This document shows positions 1 to 26,699 of a DNA stretch of 64,000 bases, in pieces; position 1 is the stretch's first letter, and the number at the start of each line of letters is the position of its first letter. The notes beneath the pieces are model-generated. The model saw only the letters and a program-made list of their open reading frames with translations. It searched no databases and had not been told where the DNA came from. The DNA is taken from assembly GCA_036785705.1 (NCBI GenBank), contig JAWUZG010001057.1, positions 1-64,000 on the forward strand, written 5' to 3'. The position numbers and the translations under genes were made by a program. The DNA comes from Acanthornis magna. Its lineage: Eukaryota > Chordata > Aves > Passeriformes > Acanthizidae.

Positions 1-300
1 AACAGGCCTCCCATGGCCACAGAAGAACTTGGGAACAGTCTGGAAACACAGCTGGGAATGTCTGTGTGCCAAGCAGGTGAGCAAAGACTCAGAGGAGCCA
101 GCACCAAGCACTTTTCATGCTCAGAGGTGTCCGAGCATGTGAGACTGCAAGAGACCTTGGGGATGATTCTGCTCAGTCTCTGCTGTTTGTTGTCCTGGCA
201 TTAAAGGCAGAAACATCAGTTTGAAATAAGTGACTTTGCTGTGCTTGACAGTGAAAGGAGCCTGAGATCTCTCCTCTCCTGATGGCTGGAAACCCTCTGA
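1..300. other. Unassigned sequence at left edge
   Basis: Presumed intron of the GART-like gene. I see no AIRS or GART exon on either strand. Confidence 0.5.
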
Positions 301-340
301 TTTAATATACAAATAAATCCCTGGGCCAGCTTATCCTGAT

Positions 341-830
341 TCAATCCATAAATAGATCCCTGGCTCAACTGATCCCAATTCAATCCATAAATAGATCCCT
401 GGCTCAACTGATCCCAGTTCAATCCATAAATAGATCCCTTGCCCAACTGATCCCAATTCAATCCATAAATAGATCCCTGGCTCAATTGATCCCAATTCAA
501 TCCATAAATAGATCCCTGGCCCAATTGATCCCAGTTCAATCCATAAATAGATCCCTGGCTCAACTGATGCCAATTCAATCCATAAATAGATCCCTGGCTC
601 AACTGATCCCAATTCAATCCATAAATAGATCCCTGGCTCAATTGATCCCAATTCAATCCATAAATAGATCCCTGGCCCAATTGATCCCAGTTCAATCCAT
701 AAATAGATCCCTGGCTCAACTGATGCCAATTCAATCCATAAATAGATCCCTGGCTCAACTGATCCCAGTTCAATCCATAAATAGATCCCTGGCTCAATTG
801 ATCCCAACTCAATACATAAATATATCCCTC
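341..830 (+). repeat. 39-bp minisatellite, about 12.5 units
   Basis: Units of the type AATCCATAAATAGATCCCTG plus a variable CTCAACTGATCCC part, spaced exactly 39 bases. Because 39 is divisible by three, two minus frames stay open as 13-residue repeats. Alternating GGCTCAACT and GGCCCAATT variants show a higher-order pattern. Confidence 0.95.
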
Positions 831-1317
831 AACTTATCCCGTGTGTTTTTGGGTAATTCAAATTCTTTCTCTCTTGGCTTTTGTTCCCCTTTCATGTTTA
901 TTTCCTCCATCTTTCCTTTCCCTAGTGCCCTGACAGAGGTACCTGTGCTCCCTCTCCACACACAATTTGTTGGGCTGAGTCTGCCAGTTCCCATCTCAAC
1001 CCCTCCCTGTGTTCCTCCAAACAGATCTTTCTCAAAGCCAACAGATCCTCTATTTTATAGCAAAAATTCTGGTTCTTAGTGCCCAAGTGTTCAGCTAAAC
1101 TCTTGATTCATTATCATTTAATCACAAAATATCCCCATTGTCAATACAATGAGCCCACGCCTTGCTCAAATGACCATTGACAAAGTTGAGGTGCCCACTG
1201 CAGGGGACTCAGGAGTGTCTGCAGAGCTCAGGAGGGTGCAGAGGGTGGCACTGGCTGTGGCACTAAAGCAGCCCTGGCAGGTGACATCGGCTTTGCTGCA
1301 CAGGAGCTGCCACTCAC
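830..1317. other. Intronic sequence, nothing recognised
   Basis: Moderately AT-rich, with no exon, repeat family or RNA gene that I can name. Confidence 0.4.
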
Positions 1318-17690
<16,373 letters not shown>

Positions 17691-17729
17691 GGCAAGTTGC
17701 AATATTGCCAGTGTTTCCTTGTCTCTGGT

Positions 17730-18003
17730 GAGCAGGGACAGAGCCAGGGATGGCTGGAGCTGGGCCAGGGCAGGTCAGGCTGCAGATCAGGGAAAGGTTC
17801 TTCCCCCAGAGGTGCTGGGCACTGCCCAGGCTCCCCAGGGAATGGGCACGGCCCCGAGGCTGCCAGAGCTCCAGGAGCCTTTGGACAGCGCTGCCAGGGA
17901 TGCCCAGGCTGGCATTGTTGGGGGTCTGGGCAGGGACAGGGTGGGACTGGATGGTCCTGTGGGTCCCTTCCAGCTCAGGATATTCCATGATCCCATGATG
18001 ATT
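17730..18003 (+). mobile_element. CR1 fragment, different subfamily
   Basis: Sense orientation, ending TTCCATGATCCCATGATGA. The body (GGTTCTTCCCCCAGAGG) differs from the other copies. Confidence 0.7.
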
Positions 18004-18329
18004 TGTGCTGCCAGCACCTGCCTTGCTCCCGAGGTGGAGCAGGCCCAGACAAACACAACTGGGGAAAGCAGCATCTTTTCTGACCATGCTCTGATCAGCC
18101 ACCCATAAGGGGAAGGAGGCACCCAAGAATCATAAATGCTCAGGGGCAAAAGGAATGACAAAAGCCGGAGCGTCCAGAAAAAAAATCAGAACCTTTTGTT
18201 AAAGACTTGCTATTCTTTTTATTAATATCTTGTATTCCGTTAGTTTTATTTATTACTGCACACGTGCTAGGTTAGTCACTGACCTAGAATAAAAGCACAT
18301 GGCAGTGAGTCTGGGATAAAGGGAAGGGG

Positions 18330-18635
18330 TAAAGGGAAGAGAGAAAGGAAGGAGTGGAAGGTGGGAAGGAAGGGAGAGAGAGAGAGAAAGAGAGGAAGAG
18401 AAGAGAAGAGAAGAGAAGAGAAGAGAAGAGAAGAGAAGAGAAGAGAAGAGAAGAGAAGAGAAGAGAAGAGAAGAGAAAAAAAAAAGAAAAAAGAAAAAAA
18501 AAGAAAAAAGAAAAAAGAAAAAAGAAAAAAGAAAAAAGAAAAAAGAAAAAAGAAAAAAGAAAAAAGAAAAAAGAAAAAAGAAAAAAGAAAAAAGAAAAAA
18601 AAGAAAAAAGAAAGGAAAAAAAAAGGAAAAGAGCT
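18330..18635 (+). repeat. 300-bp pure purine tract
   Basis: A GGAAG-rich lead, then about 20 AGAAG pentamers, then about 18 GAAAAAA heptamers, almost without a pyrimidine. Confidence 0.95.
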
Positions 18636-19104
18636 CCTACTTCCAGCGTTGTTCCAGATGATGGGATCTCACTCCTGGTTCCAGTGTGGTTCCAGCTGCG
18701 GGGATGTCACTCCTGTTGGTTCCAGCAACAATCCAGGTGCTGCAATGTCCAGGGTCATGGGCTTGGTGGGGGTACCCTTTTATGGAGTGGCTTCCCCACC
18801 CTGAAATGAGTTTCTCACCTCTGTGCAAATTGCTTCTCTTGCACAGTCTGTTCTTTCAGACCCTTCTGGAGAAGGGTGGGTGCCTTTGGGGGTCTTTGGT
18901 GCCCTTGATCCCCCTACAGGCCATGGCCACTTCTTGGCCCGATGGCTGCGCTTGCTGTGCTGATCTGCAGGAGCCACAACCGCGATGTTTGTGCTGCCCA
19001 AGAGCTGCTGTGCCTCCACCTCCAGGCCTGGCCTGGCACTGGCATGGGCACTGCTCCTGTGGCTGTGGCACCAGGCAGGAGCCACTCCAGCACCTTCTGA
19101 CGCC

Positions 19105-19770
19105 TCAGCTCTTCCTGCTGCTCTGCAGTTTGGTTGATGAGCTTTGATCTCTGTCCATACTACTGAGAAGGGCCCTGCTCATCAGCTCTTCATCCTCATG
19201 TTCTTCCCACTGGGAGAGCTCTTCATCCTCATGTTCTTCCCATTGGGAGAGCTCTTCATCCTCATCTTGCTCCCAGTGGGTGAGCTCTTCATCCTCATGT
19301 TCTTCCCAATGACAGAGATCTTCGTCCTCATCTTCTTCCCACTGGGAGAGCTCTTTGTCTTCACATTCTTCCCAATACGAGAGCTCTTTGTCCTCATCTT
19401 CTTCCCATGGGGAGAGCTGTTTCTGGTCATCTTCCCAAGGGGACATGTCTGGGACATGATAGTCTTCCCCAAAAGACAGCTCTGTGCCATGTTTGCTGTC
19501 TTCTGGGGAAAGCTTCTGATCCTCATTGTTATCCCCTTGGGACAGCTCTTTGTCACTGTCACTCTCCCCTCGGGGCAGCTCTTCTTTGTGGGTGTCTTCA
19601 CCCTGGGACTTCTCCTTCTAACCCTTGTTATCCCCTCGGGAGAGTTCAGTGTCATCTTCCACTGGGGACAGCTCCTTGTCACTTGTGCTGTCCTCTGGCA
19701 TGACATCGATGGCCTCTTCAATTTGGGACAGCTCCTTGTCCTCATTCCATTGGAGCAGGTCTTTTTCAAG
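19105..19770 (-). pseudogene. Broken second copy of the ELSQ acidic-repeat gene
   Basis: Read on the minus strand, this parallels residues 390-560 of the long copy at 20231-22560: DSTSDKELSPVEDDTELS, then DQKLSPED, ELSFGEDYHVPDMSPWED, then eleven-residue units such as ELSQWEEHEDE. It then runs into SRALLSSMDRDQSSS, matching RRALLGGMDRAQSSS of the long copy. An in-frame TAG at 19618-19620 interrupts the acidic block. A one-base deletion near 19110 shifts the frame just before a segment (RRQKVLEWL) that matches HQKVLECL of the long copy. Beyond that, the two diverge. There is no intact start. I read it as a tandem duplicate that has decayed; a spliced isoform avoiding the damage cannot be excluded. 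Confidence 0.72.
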
Positions 19771-19779
19771 TGAAAGTAT

Positions 19780-20060
19780 TCTTCTAACTCTTATTCTCCT
19801 TCTTCTTACTACTCGTCTTCTTTTCTTCTACATATTCTTAAATTCATATTCTTATTCCTACTACTCTTCTTTTACTATGTATTTTTAAATTAAAATTCTT
19901 ATTCTTCTTACTCTTCTTCTTCTACAAATTTTTCGTTCTTACTCCTATTCTTATTCCTGTAACTTATTCTACTTCTACCTATTTTTAAAATTCCTATTAC
20001 TACTCTTCTTCTTCTATGTATTTTTAAATTATTCTTCTTCGTCTTTGTCTTGTTCTTCAC
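19780..20060. repeat. Pyrimidine-rich TTC/ATTCTT low-complexity tract
   Basis: Runs of TTCTTCT, TACTACTCTTC and TTTTTAAATT between the broken and intact copies of the ELSQ-repeat gene. Confidence 0.8.
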
Positions 20061-20230
20061 CTTCTCCGTCTGCGCTGTCGTCTTCCTCTCCACCTTCGGT
20101 GTCTTCCTACTCGTCTTCCCGTTGCTGTTTGCTGACCCCAACTCCACTGGTGTTGCAGCCCCGTGTGTGCCGCAGTCCCGCAGGGAGGGAGGCTCAGGGA
20201 GCAGTCGCTGCTGTCGGTGCCCTGCCTGTG

Positions 20231-22560
20231 CTACTCGTCCTGCGGCTGTGGCGCCAGGCAGGGACACCGGAACAGCCTGCGCAGCGCCCGCAGCGCCCGC
20301 CTGAAGCGGGAGGGACGTTTCTTGGAGCCCTGGCTCACTGCCTCTGGCGCCTGATCTCGGGAGGCTGCAGAATGTGCTGCCTCTGCCTCCTCGGGAGCGA
20401 GAGGCTCGGGGGGCTCCTCCTCCTCAGCACCTCCAGACAGGGCAGCAGCTGCTGGCTTGGCATCTTGGTGACTGCTGGGGCCAAGAAAAGTGCTGGGATA
20501 GGCCCAACTGGTTCCCTCCAGGGGGTCTTCTTCATCCAGCCACTTCATGGGTGTCTTCCAGATGTCATGGAGGGAATCTTGGGACAGCTTTTTGTCTCTG
20601 AAGTGCTTCTCTTTGGAAAACACATTGTCCCTGACATTGAAACTGAGAGATGACCTGGAACTCAGCAGGTCTTGCCACTGGGAAATGCTGGGATAGGCCC
20701 AGCTGGATCCCTCCAGGGAGTCTTCATCATCCCACATCATGGCTGTGTACCAGATGTCATGGAGGGCATCTTGGGACAGCTCTTCATCTCTGACGTGCTT
20801 CTCTTCAGCAAGCACATTGTCCCTATCATTGAAACCGAGAGATGACATGGAACCCATCAGGTCCTGCCATTGGGCCTCCAACTTCTCCTTGCACCAGTCC
20901 AGACAGGACAGCCCTTGGGAGCTGTCAGCTTCATTGTCTTCATAATCCCCAAAAATGTTGGGGAAATTGTCTTCCAGGCACTCCAGCACTTTCTGGTGCC
21001 TCAACACTTTCTCCAATTCTGGCAGTTCACCTGATGAGCTTTGAGCTCTGTCCATGCCACCGAGCAGGGCCCTCCTCGTCAGCTCTTTGTGCTCATCTTC
21101 CCAATGGGAGAGCTCTTCCTCGTCATGTTCTTCCCAATGGGAGAGTTCTTCATCCTCACGTTCTTCCCATTGGGAGAGCTCTTTGTGCTCACATTCTTCC
21201 CCTTGGGAGAGCTGTTCTTCCTCCCCTGGGGACGTGGCTTGGATGTTGTTGTCTTCCCCAAAGGACAGCTCTGTGCCATGGTTGGTGTCTTCTGGGGAAA
21301 GCTTCTGATCCTCATTTTCCCCTTGGGACAGCTCTTCATCACTGATACTCTCCTCTTGGGACAGACCTTCTTTCTGGGTGTCTTCACCCTGGGTCAGCTC
21401 CTTGAAACTCTTCTTGTCCCCTTGGGAGAGCTCAGTGTCATCTTCCTTAACACTTGTGCTGTCACCTGGAACAACCTCAAGGGCGTCTTCTGCTTGGGAC
21501 AGCTCCTGGTCACTTGTGCTGTCCCCTGCAGAGAGCTCAATGGCCTCTTCCACTGGGGACAGCTCCTGGTCATTTGTGCTGTCCCCTGAAATGATGCCGA
21601 TGGCCTCTTCCACTTCAGACAGCTCTGGGTCACTGGTGCTGTCCCCTGGAATGACCTCAATGGCCTCTTCCACTGAGGACAGCTCCTCGTTACTTGTGCT
21701 GTCCACTGGAAGGGGCTCGCTGTCATCCACCACTTCAGTGAGCTCATGGTCACTGCACTTTTCCCCTTGGGACAGCTCATCGTCATTTTCCTCTTGGGAC
21801 TCTGGTGCCATGTCCGTGAGGTTGTGCTCCATGGCTCGAGCCCCCGAGGGGATGGGTGGCAGAGGTGGCAGCTGCCAGCTCAGGGACACACGGGCTGTGC
21901 CCTCCTGGGCCACCCTGAGTGGGGGCAAGAACACCCTGGGCACAGGGGTGTGTGGCTGCCAAGGACAGGGGCTGCAGGGCTCTGTCCCCTTCTCCCCGGC
22001 ACTGCCCAGCTCAGTGCCCTGGCTCTGAGTGTCCCTGGGCCTCTCCAGGCAGGGCAGCGGTGGCAGCCGTGCCGGCCTTGCCAGCCGTGGCAGAGGTGGC
22101 ACTGGTGGCAGCCGTGCCGGCCTTGCCAGCCGTGGCAGTGGTGGCAGCCTGTCCCCACGGAGGGACAGGGCCTGGCTCCGGCTGCCCTGCGGCGCTGCCT
22201 GCGGCTCCCTGAGCTCCTCCTGTGGGATCCTGAGCTTTTTGATCTTTCTGGGGCCTACCTTTGGCTGCCCAAGCTGCAGTGGTGGCAGCTTGACCTGCAC
22301 CTGCGGGGAGCAGGAGGAGGAGGAGGCGTGGGACAGAGACGGCTCCCTTGGCAGAGCAAAGATCCTGGCCCAGTCTGTCCCCTGGCCTCTCCTTCCTACC
22401 TCATCCATCGCTCTTGGCTTCCTCCGCAGGCTCAGCAGTTGACTTTGGGCAGTCTGGGAGTTGGGGTTCATCTTCTCCTTCTCCATCTTCTTGTTCATCT
22501 TCTCAAAAATCTCCACTCGAAAATCGCCGAGCGCAGACGGGTCCCTGGAGCTGCTTCCTC
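20231..22560 (-). CDS. Unrecognised gene: proline-rich, ELSQ acidic-repeat protein
   Basis: A single open frame of over 770 codons that I cannot assign to any family. The frame is open up to 22648, but that codon is GTG, so the true start is either the ATG at 22498 (MNKKMEKEKM, 755 aa) or an upstream exon spliced at CTCTCAG/GAGG (exon from 22560). From the ATG the order is: a short basic region; proline-rich units (LPPLPRLARPARLPP, twice); an acidic block at 21074-21784 with four 20-residue units (DSTSxxELSxVEEAIEVIPG), then eleven-residue units (ELSQWEEREDE); SRALL-type linker; two tandem copies of a 63-residue module (20489-20872, with HDIW and LEGSSWAYPS); and a basic amphipathic tail RFRRALRALRRLFRCPC. 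No signal peptide or membrane segment. Repeat units vary in sequence but all keep frame, which argues for coding. Function unknown. Confidence 0.68.
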
Positions 22561-22659
22561 CTGAGAGCGCGGCTCTCCTGGGACTGGGCACCCCAGGGCT
22601 CTGCACCCATTGTTCACCCTCAGCCAGGCTGGGGCTCTCTGATGTCACAAAGGTCTCCG

Positions 22660-23440
22660 GCCACCACCATGTCCCGCATCACAAAGGGCCCCGACACAGA
22701 GCGCCCGTGTCACAAAGGGCCACACCCTGAGCCTGAGCCACCGACTCTTCCAGGTCACAAGAAGAACCCTCCAAATCCCTCAAATTGTTGGAAAACATAC
22801 CAGTTCAAAATTTTTTAATTTAAACGGGTTTTGTGCACCTTTGCCCTGGGAAAAAAAGTTTTAAGTTTCTTTCCAGGACATTGTTCCACCAGGTGGTGTC
22901 TGAAGAGGTCAACATTTCAACAAACTGGGAGTAGCCCCAAAGAGATACCCAAAAGATAAAGACCATCAGCAGAACATCAAAAGCCATCAGCAAACATCAG
23001 CGCAGACGCTGCCCCCTGGCAGGGTTGGAGACACCTGGTCTGGAAAAGGCTGACAAGGAATTCAAGGAGTGAGGACCTAATTAGCATCGAGAGCAAAGAA
23101 ATCCAGATCCAATAAAAAGACAAATAGGAAAGACTACACAACTTTGGAGTAATGAACATTAACCTAATGAATTTCTATGGATTTTGACGGTATAAAGTTT
23201 GGAGGAAAGTCTGTAAATTCATGTGTCATGGAATGATTCTCTCTGCACACTCGGGTTATGTGTGGATGAAAGGATTTCTGTGGCATATCCTGGCCAGAAC
23301 AACATCCTGGCCAGAAAAGAAAGTAACGCCTTGACTCTCTGCCATTAAAAATGGTGTTAGAGGGTTTTTGTTTTTCCCGTAGTTTCGGTGACAAGTTTAG
23401 CGCTGCCTCCCTGACCTCTCCCACCACGTCCAGAATAAGC
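22660..23440. other. Region upstream of the ELSQ-repeat gene
   Basis: Contains a twice-repeated GTCACAAAGGGCC element near 22670-22720 and, at 22800-23400, AT-rich sequence with TATAAAG and AATAAAA motifs that may be a diverged LTR. No exon recognised. Confidence 0.35.
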
Positions 23441-23689
23441 TCTTGGCTGGCCTTGGGGCTCTCCCGTGCCCTTCCCTGCTGCCAGCAGCGCTAGCCACAC
23501 GGGAGCACACACAGCCGCTGCCTCTCCTCCGCAGCCCTGCGGGCAGCCTGGCCGGCCGCCGTGGGCAGGTTCCGCTGGGGAATGTCCTTGCAGCAGAAAG
23601 TGCCGGAGAAAGCCCAGGCCCAAAGGGTCTCTGCCCTGCAGGCGCTGCTGCTTCTTCAGCGCTGAGCAGCAGCTCGAGCCCAGCACCTC

Positions 23690-23965
23690 CTTGGAAGAGA
23701 CGGGGACGAGCCCCGGGCTGCACCGAAAACGGGCTTCGGAGCTGGGGGCGATGGCACCGGGGCGCCTCGCCGGCTCTCCCCTCGGCTCTGCGGCGCCCCG
23801 GGGACAGAGCCCGGCGCCGGGGCTCGGTCCCTGCTGCCACAAGGGCGCTGCCGAGGGCTCCCCGCCCGCCGGGGCCGGGCCCGGGGCTGAGGGAGCGGCG
23901 CCGCCATCGCTGCCGCCATTGCTCGGGGGCTGTGAGGGGAGCGCGGCTCCGCCAGCCCCGCTCCG
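23690..23965. promoter_or_regulatory. Orphan CpG island
   Basis: Dense CpG (GGCGCCGGGGC, GGCGGCGCCGCC-type) with no coding exon that I recognise. Overlapping long frames on both strands look like GC-driven artefacts. It could be the promoter of the minus-strand ELSQ-repeat gene or of the GART-like leader exon. Confidence 0.5.
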
Positions 23966-24689
23966 CCCGCACAGCAACAAAAACATGAAGCACAGAGACA
24001 CACGGCGCTGCAAATTGTGTCCGTGCACTGCCAAATGCACTCGGACAGCGGCCCGAGGGGCTGGGCTGGGCTGCGGCAGCATCGCCACACGGCTCCCCCA
24101 GGGCCGAAATCCGCTGTGCACATACCGAGACCGGGGCTGTGCGACTGCGATGGGACACGAAACACACGGGCTTCAGTCTCTTTGGGAGAAAGAAACGAGG
24201 GGTTTAGTCTATTTGAGATAGAAAACTACTTTCGATGGCACTCGTCTGTTGTACCTGGGGTTCAAAACACATAAGAAATGCTAAAAATAAATAATTATAA
24301 ATACGTGTGGTTCAAAAGGCATAAAAAGGTAGTTAGGAGCAACATCTCTCCTGACAAAAGATTTAATAAAAGAAAAGCCATGGTATAAGAAACTTACACA
24401 GTTCTGCCACTTGTTGTTCTTGTCTTTTAGAACTCTTAAATTTGTTTCCTGTGATCTTCTTTATTTTGGAAACATTGAAGCAAAACTGAGCAGCATCAGG
24501 GAAAAAATCAGCAGCTGGGCACAAGGCTCCAGAATCGCGGTGGGACTCCTAAGGATTCACACGAGGCTTCAGACGTGTGTGTGCACAGGTGCACAAAAGC
24601 ATCGCTCCTTTCCGAGGCTGTGTTGCAGCACACGAGGAGTAAAATCAGAATTCCTCCTGATTTCACAGGCTTGCTGTGCATCATTTATC

Positions 24690-25440
24690 CAGAGCCTCCT
24701 CTAAGTCCAGTGAGGGAGACAGATCAAGTGTGCTTCTGGATAATCTGTTTTCACTCAAATTTTCCCACTCCTGGCACTGCTTTGAAGAGCCAAGCTGCAG
24801 ATGGGACCACACCTGATGTGGTGCCCCAAGCCTCTCCTCTGGGCTGGAGCCCTGCAGGACAGCCCCACCAAGAACAGCTCCTTCTCCCATTGCGGAAGTC
24901 TCCTTTGGTATGCAAAAGAAAGAAAGGAGAATTGGGGGTCCCTTTCTCCTTGTCCATCTTCTCAATAATTTCCATCATCCACTGCTGCAGAGGGATCCAG
25001 GGAGCTGCTCCCTCCTGACAAGCAGCAGCTCCCTGGATGCTGTTTGCCTCCCATTGGGACAGTTCATTGGAACTGTCATCTGTCCCCTGGGAGAGCTCTG
25101 CATCCTCATCTTCTTCCCATTGGGAGAGCCCTTTGTCTGCTTCCCGTGGGGACATGTCTTGGACATTATAATCTTCCCCAAAAGACAGCTCTTTGTCATA
25201 TTTGTCTTAGAAAAGCTTACTGTCGTTGCTGTTAGCCCCTTGGGACAGCTCCTCGTCACTGTCACTCTGCCCTTGGGTCAGCTCTTTCTTGTGGTTGTCT
25301 TCACCCTGGGACAGCTCTCGGTCACTCTGCTTTTCCCCTGGGGAGATCTCGGTGTCATTTTCCCTTTGGGACAGCTCCAAGTCACTCTTGTTATCCCCTT
25401 GGGAAAGCTCGGTGCCATCTGCCCCCGGGCACACCTGTTT
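24690..25440 (-). pseudogene. Rearranged third copy of the ELSQ acidic-repeat gene
   Basis: On the minus strand from 25434: GTELSQGDNKSDLELSQREN and following acidic units, a frame break near 25205 (SNDSKLF then stop), then in another frame MSPREADKGLSQWEEDEDAE, SNELSQWEAN, and EIIEKMDKEKGTPNS. The last peptide matches EIFEKMNKKMEKEKMNPNS near the start of the long copy. The preceding DNA (TCAGGAGGGAGCAGCTCC) also matches. Thus an acidic block lies upstream of a start-like block, the reverse of the long copy's order. The proline-rich and tail modules are absent. Probably a broken duplicate or the remains of two adjacent copies. Confidence 0.6.
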
Positions 25441-25934
25441 CTTTAGTTCATCTTCCCACTATTTGCTCTATTCCTGCTGGACATTGTAGACAGACACCTC
25501 CAGCAGGAAGGCACATGAAGCAGTGTTCTGGGACAGGGATAACCCAGGGACAGCACAGGAACAACAACCACTCTGTGCCCTCCTTATTTCATGAAACATT
25601 TTCCTGTTTGAAAGAACAGGAGCATCTCTACATGCAGACCAGCCTGACTTGTTAGCCCCTGGGCTCACACACAGAAAGGAAAAACGTGACCCCTTGAGCT
25701 GCAATGGGATGAACAGGTTTCATTTTGGAGCAGGAACTGCTGGCTATCAGCCCCCTCTTTGCAGCAATTTGTTCAGCTTGGCAGAGGTGACACATCACTG
25801 CTCTCACAGCAATTACTTTAATCGCAGAACGCAGCATTCACCGGGAGAGGTTCGTCTTTTCTCCCACTCCTGCTGCCTTGCTCCAGAGCTTCCCAGCCCA
25901 CCTGTGCCGTGCTGACCGTGCACAGCCCCACCAC

Positions 25935-26132
25935 GGCTTCTCCCCTCACGGCTTCTCCCCTCACAGCTTCTCCCCTCACGGCTTCTCCCCTCACGGCTTC
26001 TCCCCTCACGGTTCCTGCCCCTCACGGCTTCTCCCCTCACGGCTTCTCCCCTCACGGCTTCTCCCCTCACGGTTCCCGCCCCTCACAGCTTCTCCCCTCA
26101 CTGTTCCTTCTCCTCACGGGTCCTTCCCCTCA
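25935..26132 (+). repeat. 15-bp minisatellite
   Basis: About 13 units of CGGCTTCTCCCCTCA with GGTTCC variants, at the edge of the DNAJC28 CpG island. Confidence 0.93.
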
Positions 26133-26660
26133 CGGCTGCGGCGGCGCTCAGGCGCTCCCTGGCGGTGAGCAAGGGCGGGCGGGACCCTCTGCCACCCCTC
26201 CTTCCTTTTCCTTCCTTTTCCTTCCTTCCTTCCTTCCTGCCTTCTTCCCCCGTGCCGTGCCCGCCCTACTTCCCTGTATCACTCACTCGCCGTTCCCCCG
26301 GCCCTCCCGTCTTGCCCCTTTCCTTCCTCTCCCTCCTCTCTCCGTCCCTCTCCTTCCCCCCCCGTTCCCTCCCATCTCCTCCCTCCGCCCGTCCTTGAGC
26401 GCAGGGTCAAAGCCGCGGCCCGGCCCGTCCCCTCCTCCTGCCGGCCCCTCCTCTTCCTGCCGGCCGCCGTTACCGGCCCGTTCCCGCGGGCCGGGCGGCG
26501 GCACCAGGTGAGGCGGGGGCGGGCCGGGCTCGCAGGTGCGGGGCCTTATGGAGCAGGGGGGGTGGGAGCGGGGCGGCTCCTGGGGGGCCCGGTCCGTCTC
26601 CCCATATCCCAGCGGTGATCGCTCGCTTCATAATGCCAGGGAATAACATCCCCCCCCCCT
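26130..26660 (+). promoter_or_regulatory. DNAJC28: CpG island, probable DNAJC28 promoter and leader exon
   Basis: CpG-dense (GGCCGCCGTTACCGGCCCG) with pyrimidine-rich CTTCC runs and no TATA box at an obvious place. A GCACCAG/GTGAGG donor at 26507/26508 would end a 5' non-coding exon. The island could also fire leftwards; no minus-strand exon was seen. Confidence 0.65.
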
Positions 26661-26699
26661 TCCCCAGCTGGCCCCCTCGGGGATGTGAGAATTCTCCAT

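Noticed and set aside
341..830. Possible CRISPR-like array
   Set aside because: Repeats are contiguous with no unique spacers, and the genome is vertebrate.
216..1079. 13-residue repeat frames (WDQLSQGSIYGLN)
   Set aside because: 39-bp non-coding array; unit length divisible by three keeps it open by chance.
18354..18809. Lys/Glu/Arg-rich frames
   Set aside because: Translation of the purine microsatellite.
22646..22648. Start codon for the 805-codon version of the ELSQ-repeat frame
   Set aside because: The codon is GTG; the first in-frame ATG is at 22498, or the exon is joined to an upstream one.
22800..23400. Possible LTR
   Set aside because: Has TATAAAG and AATAAAA, but I could not define TG...CA ends or match a known LTR layout.
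23397..24221. Overlapping 180-256 codon frames on both strands
   Set aside because: Located in a CpG island where stops are rare; no domain recognised and no splice context.
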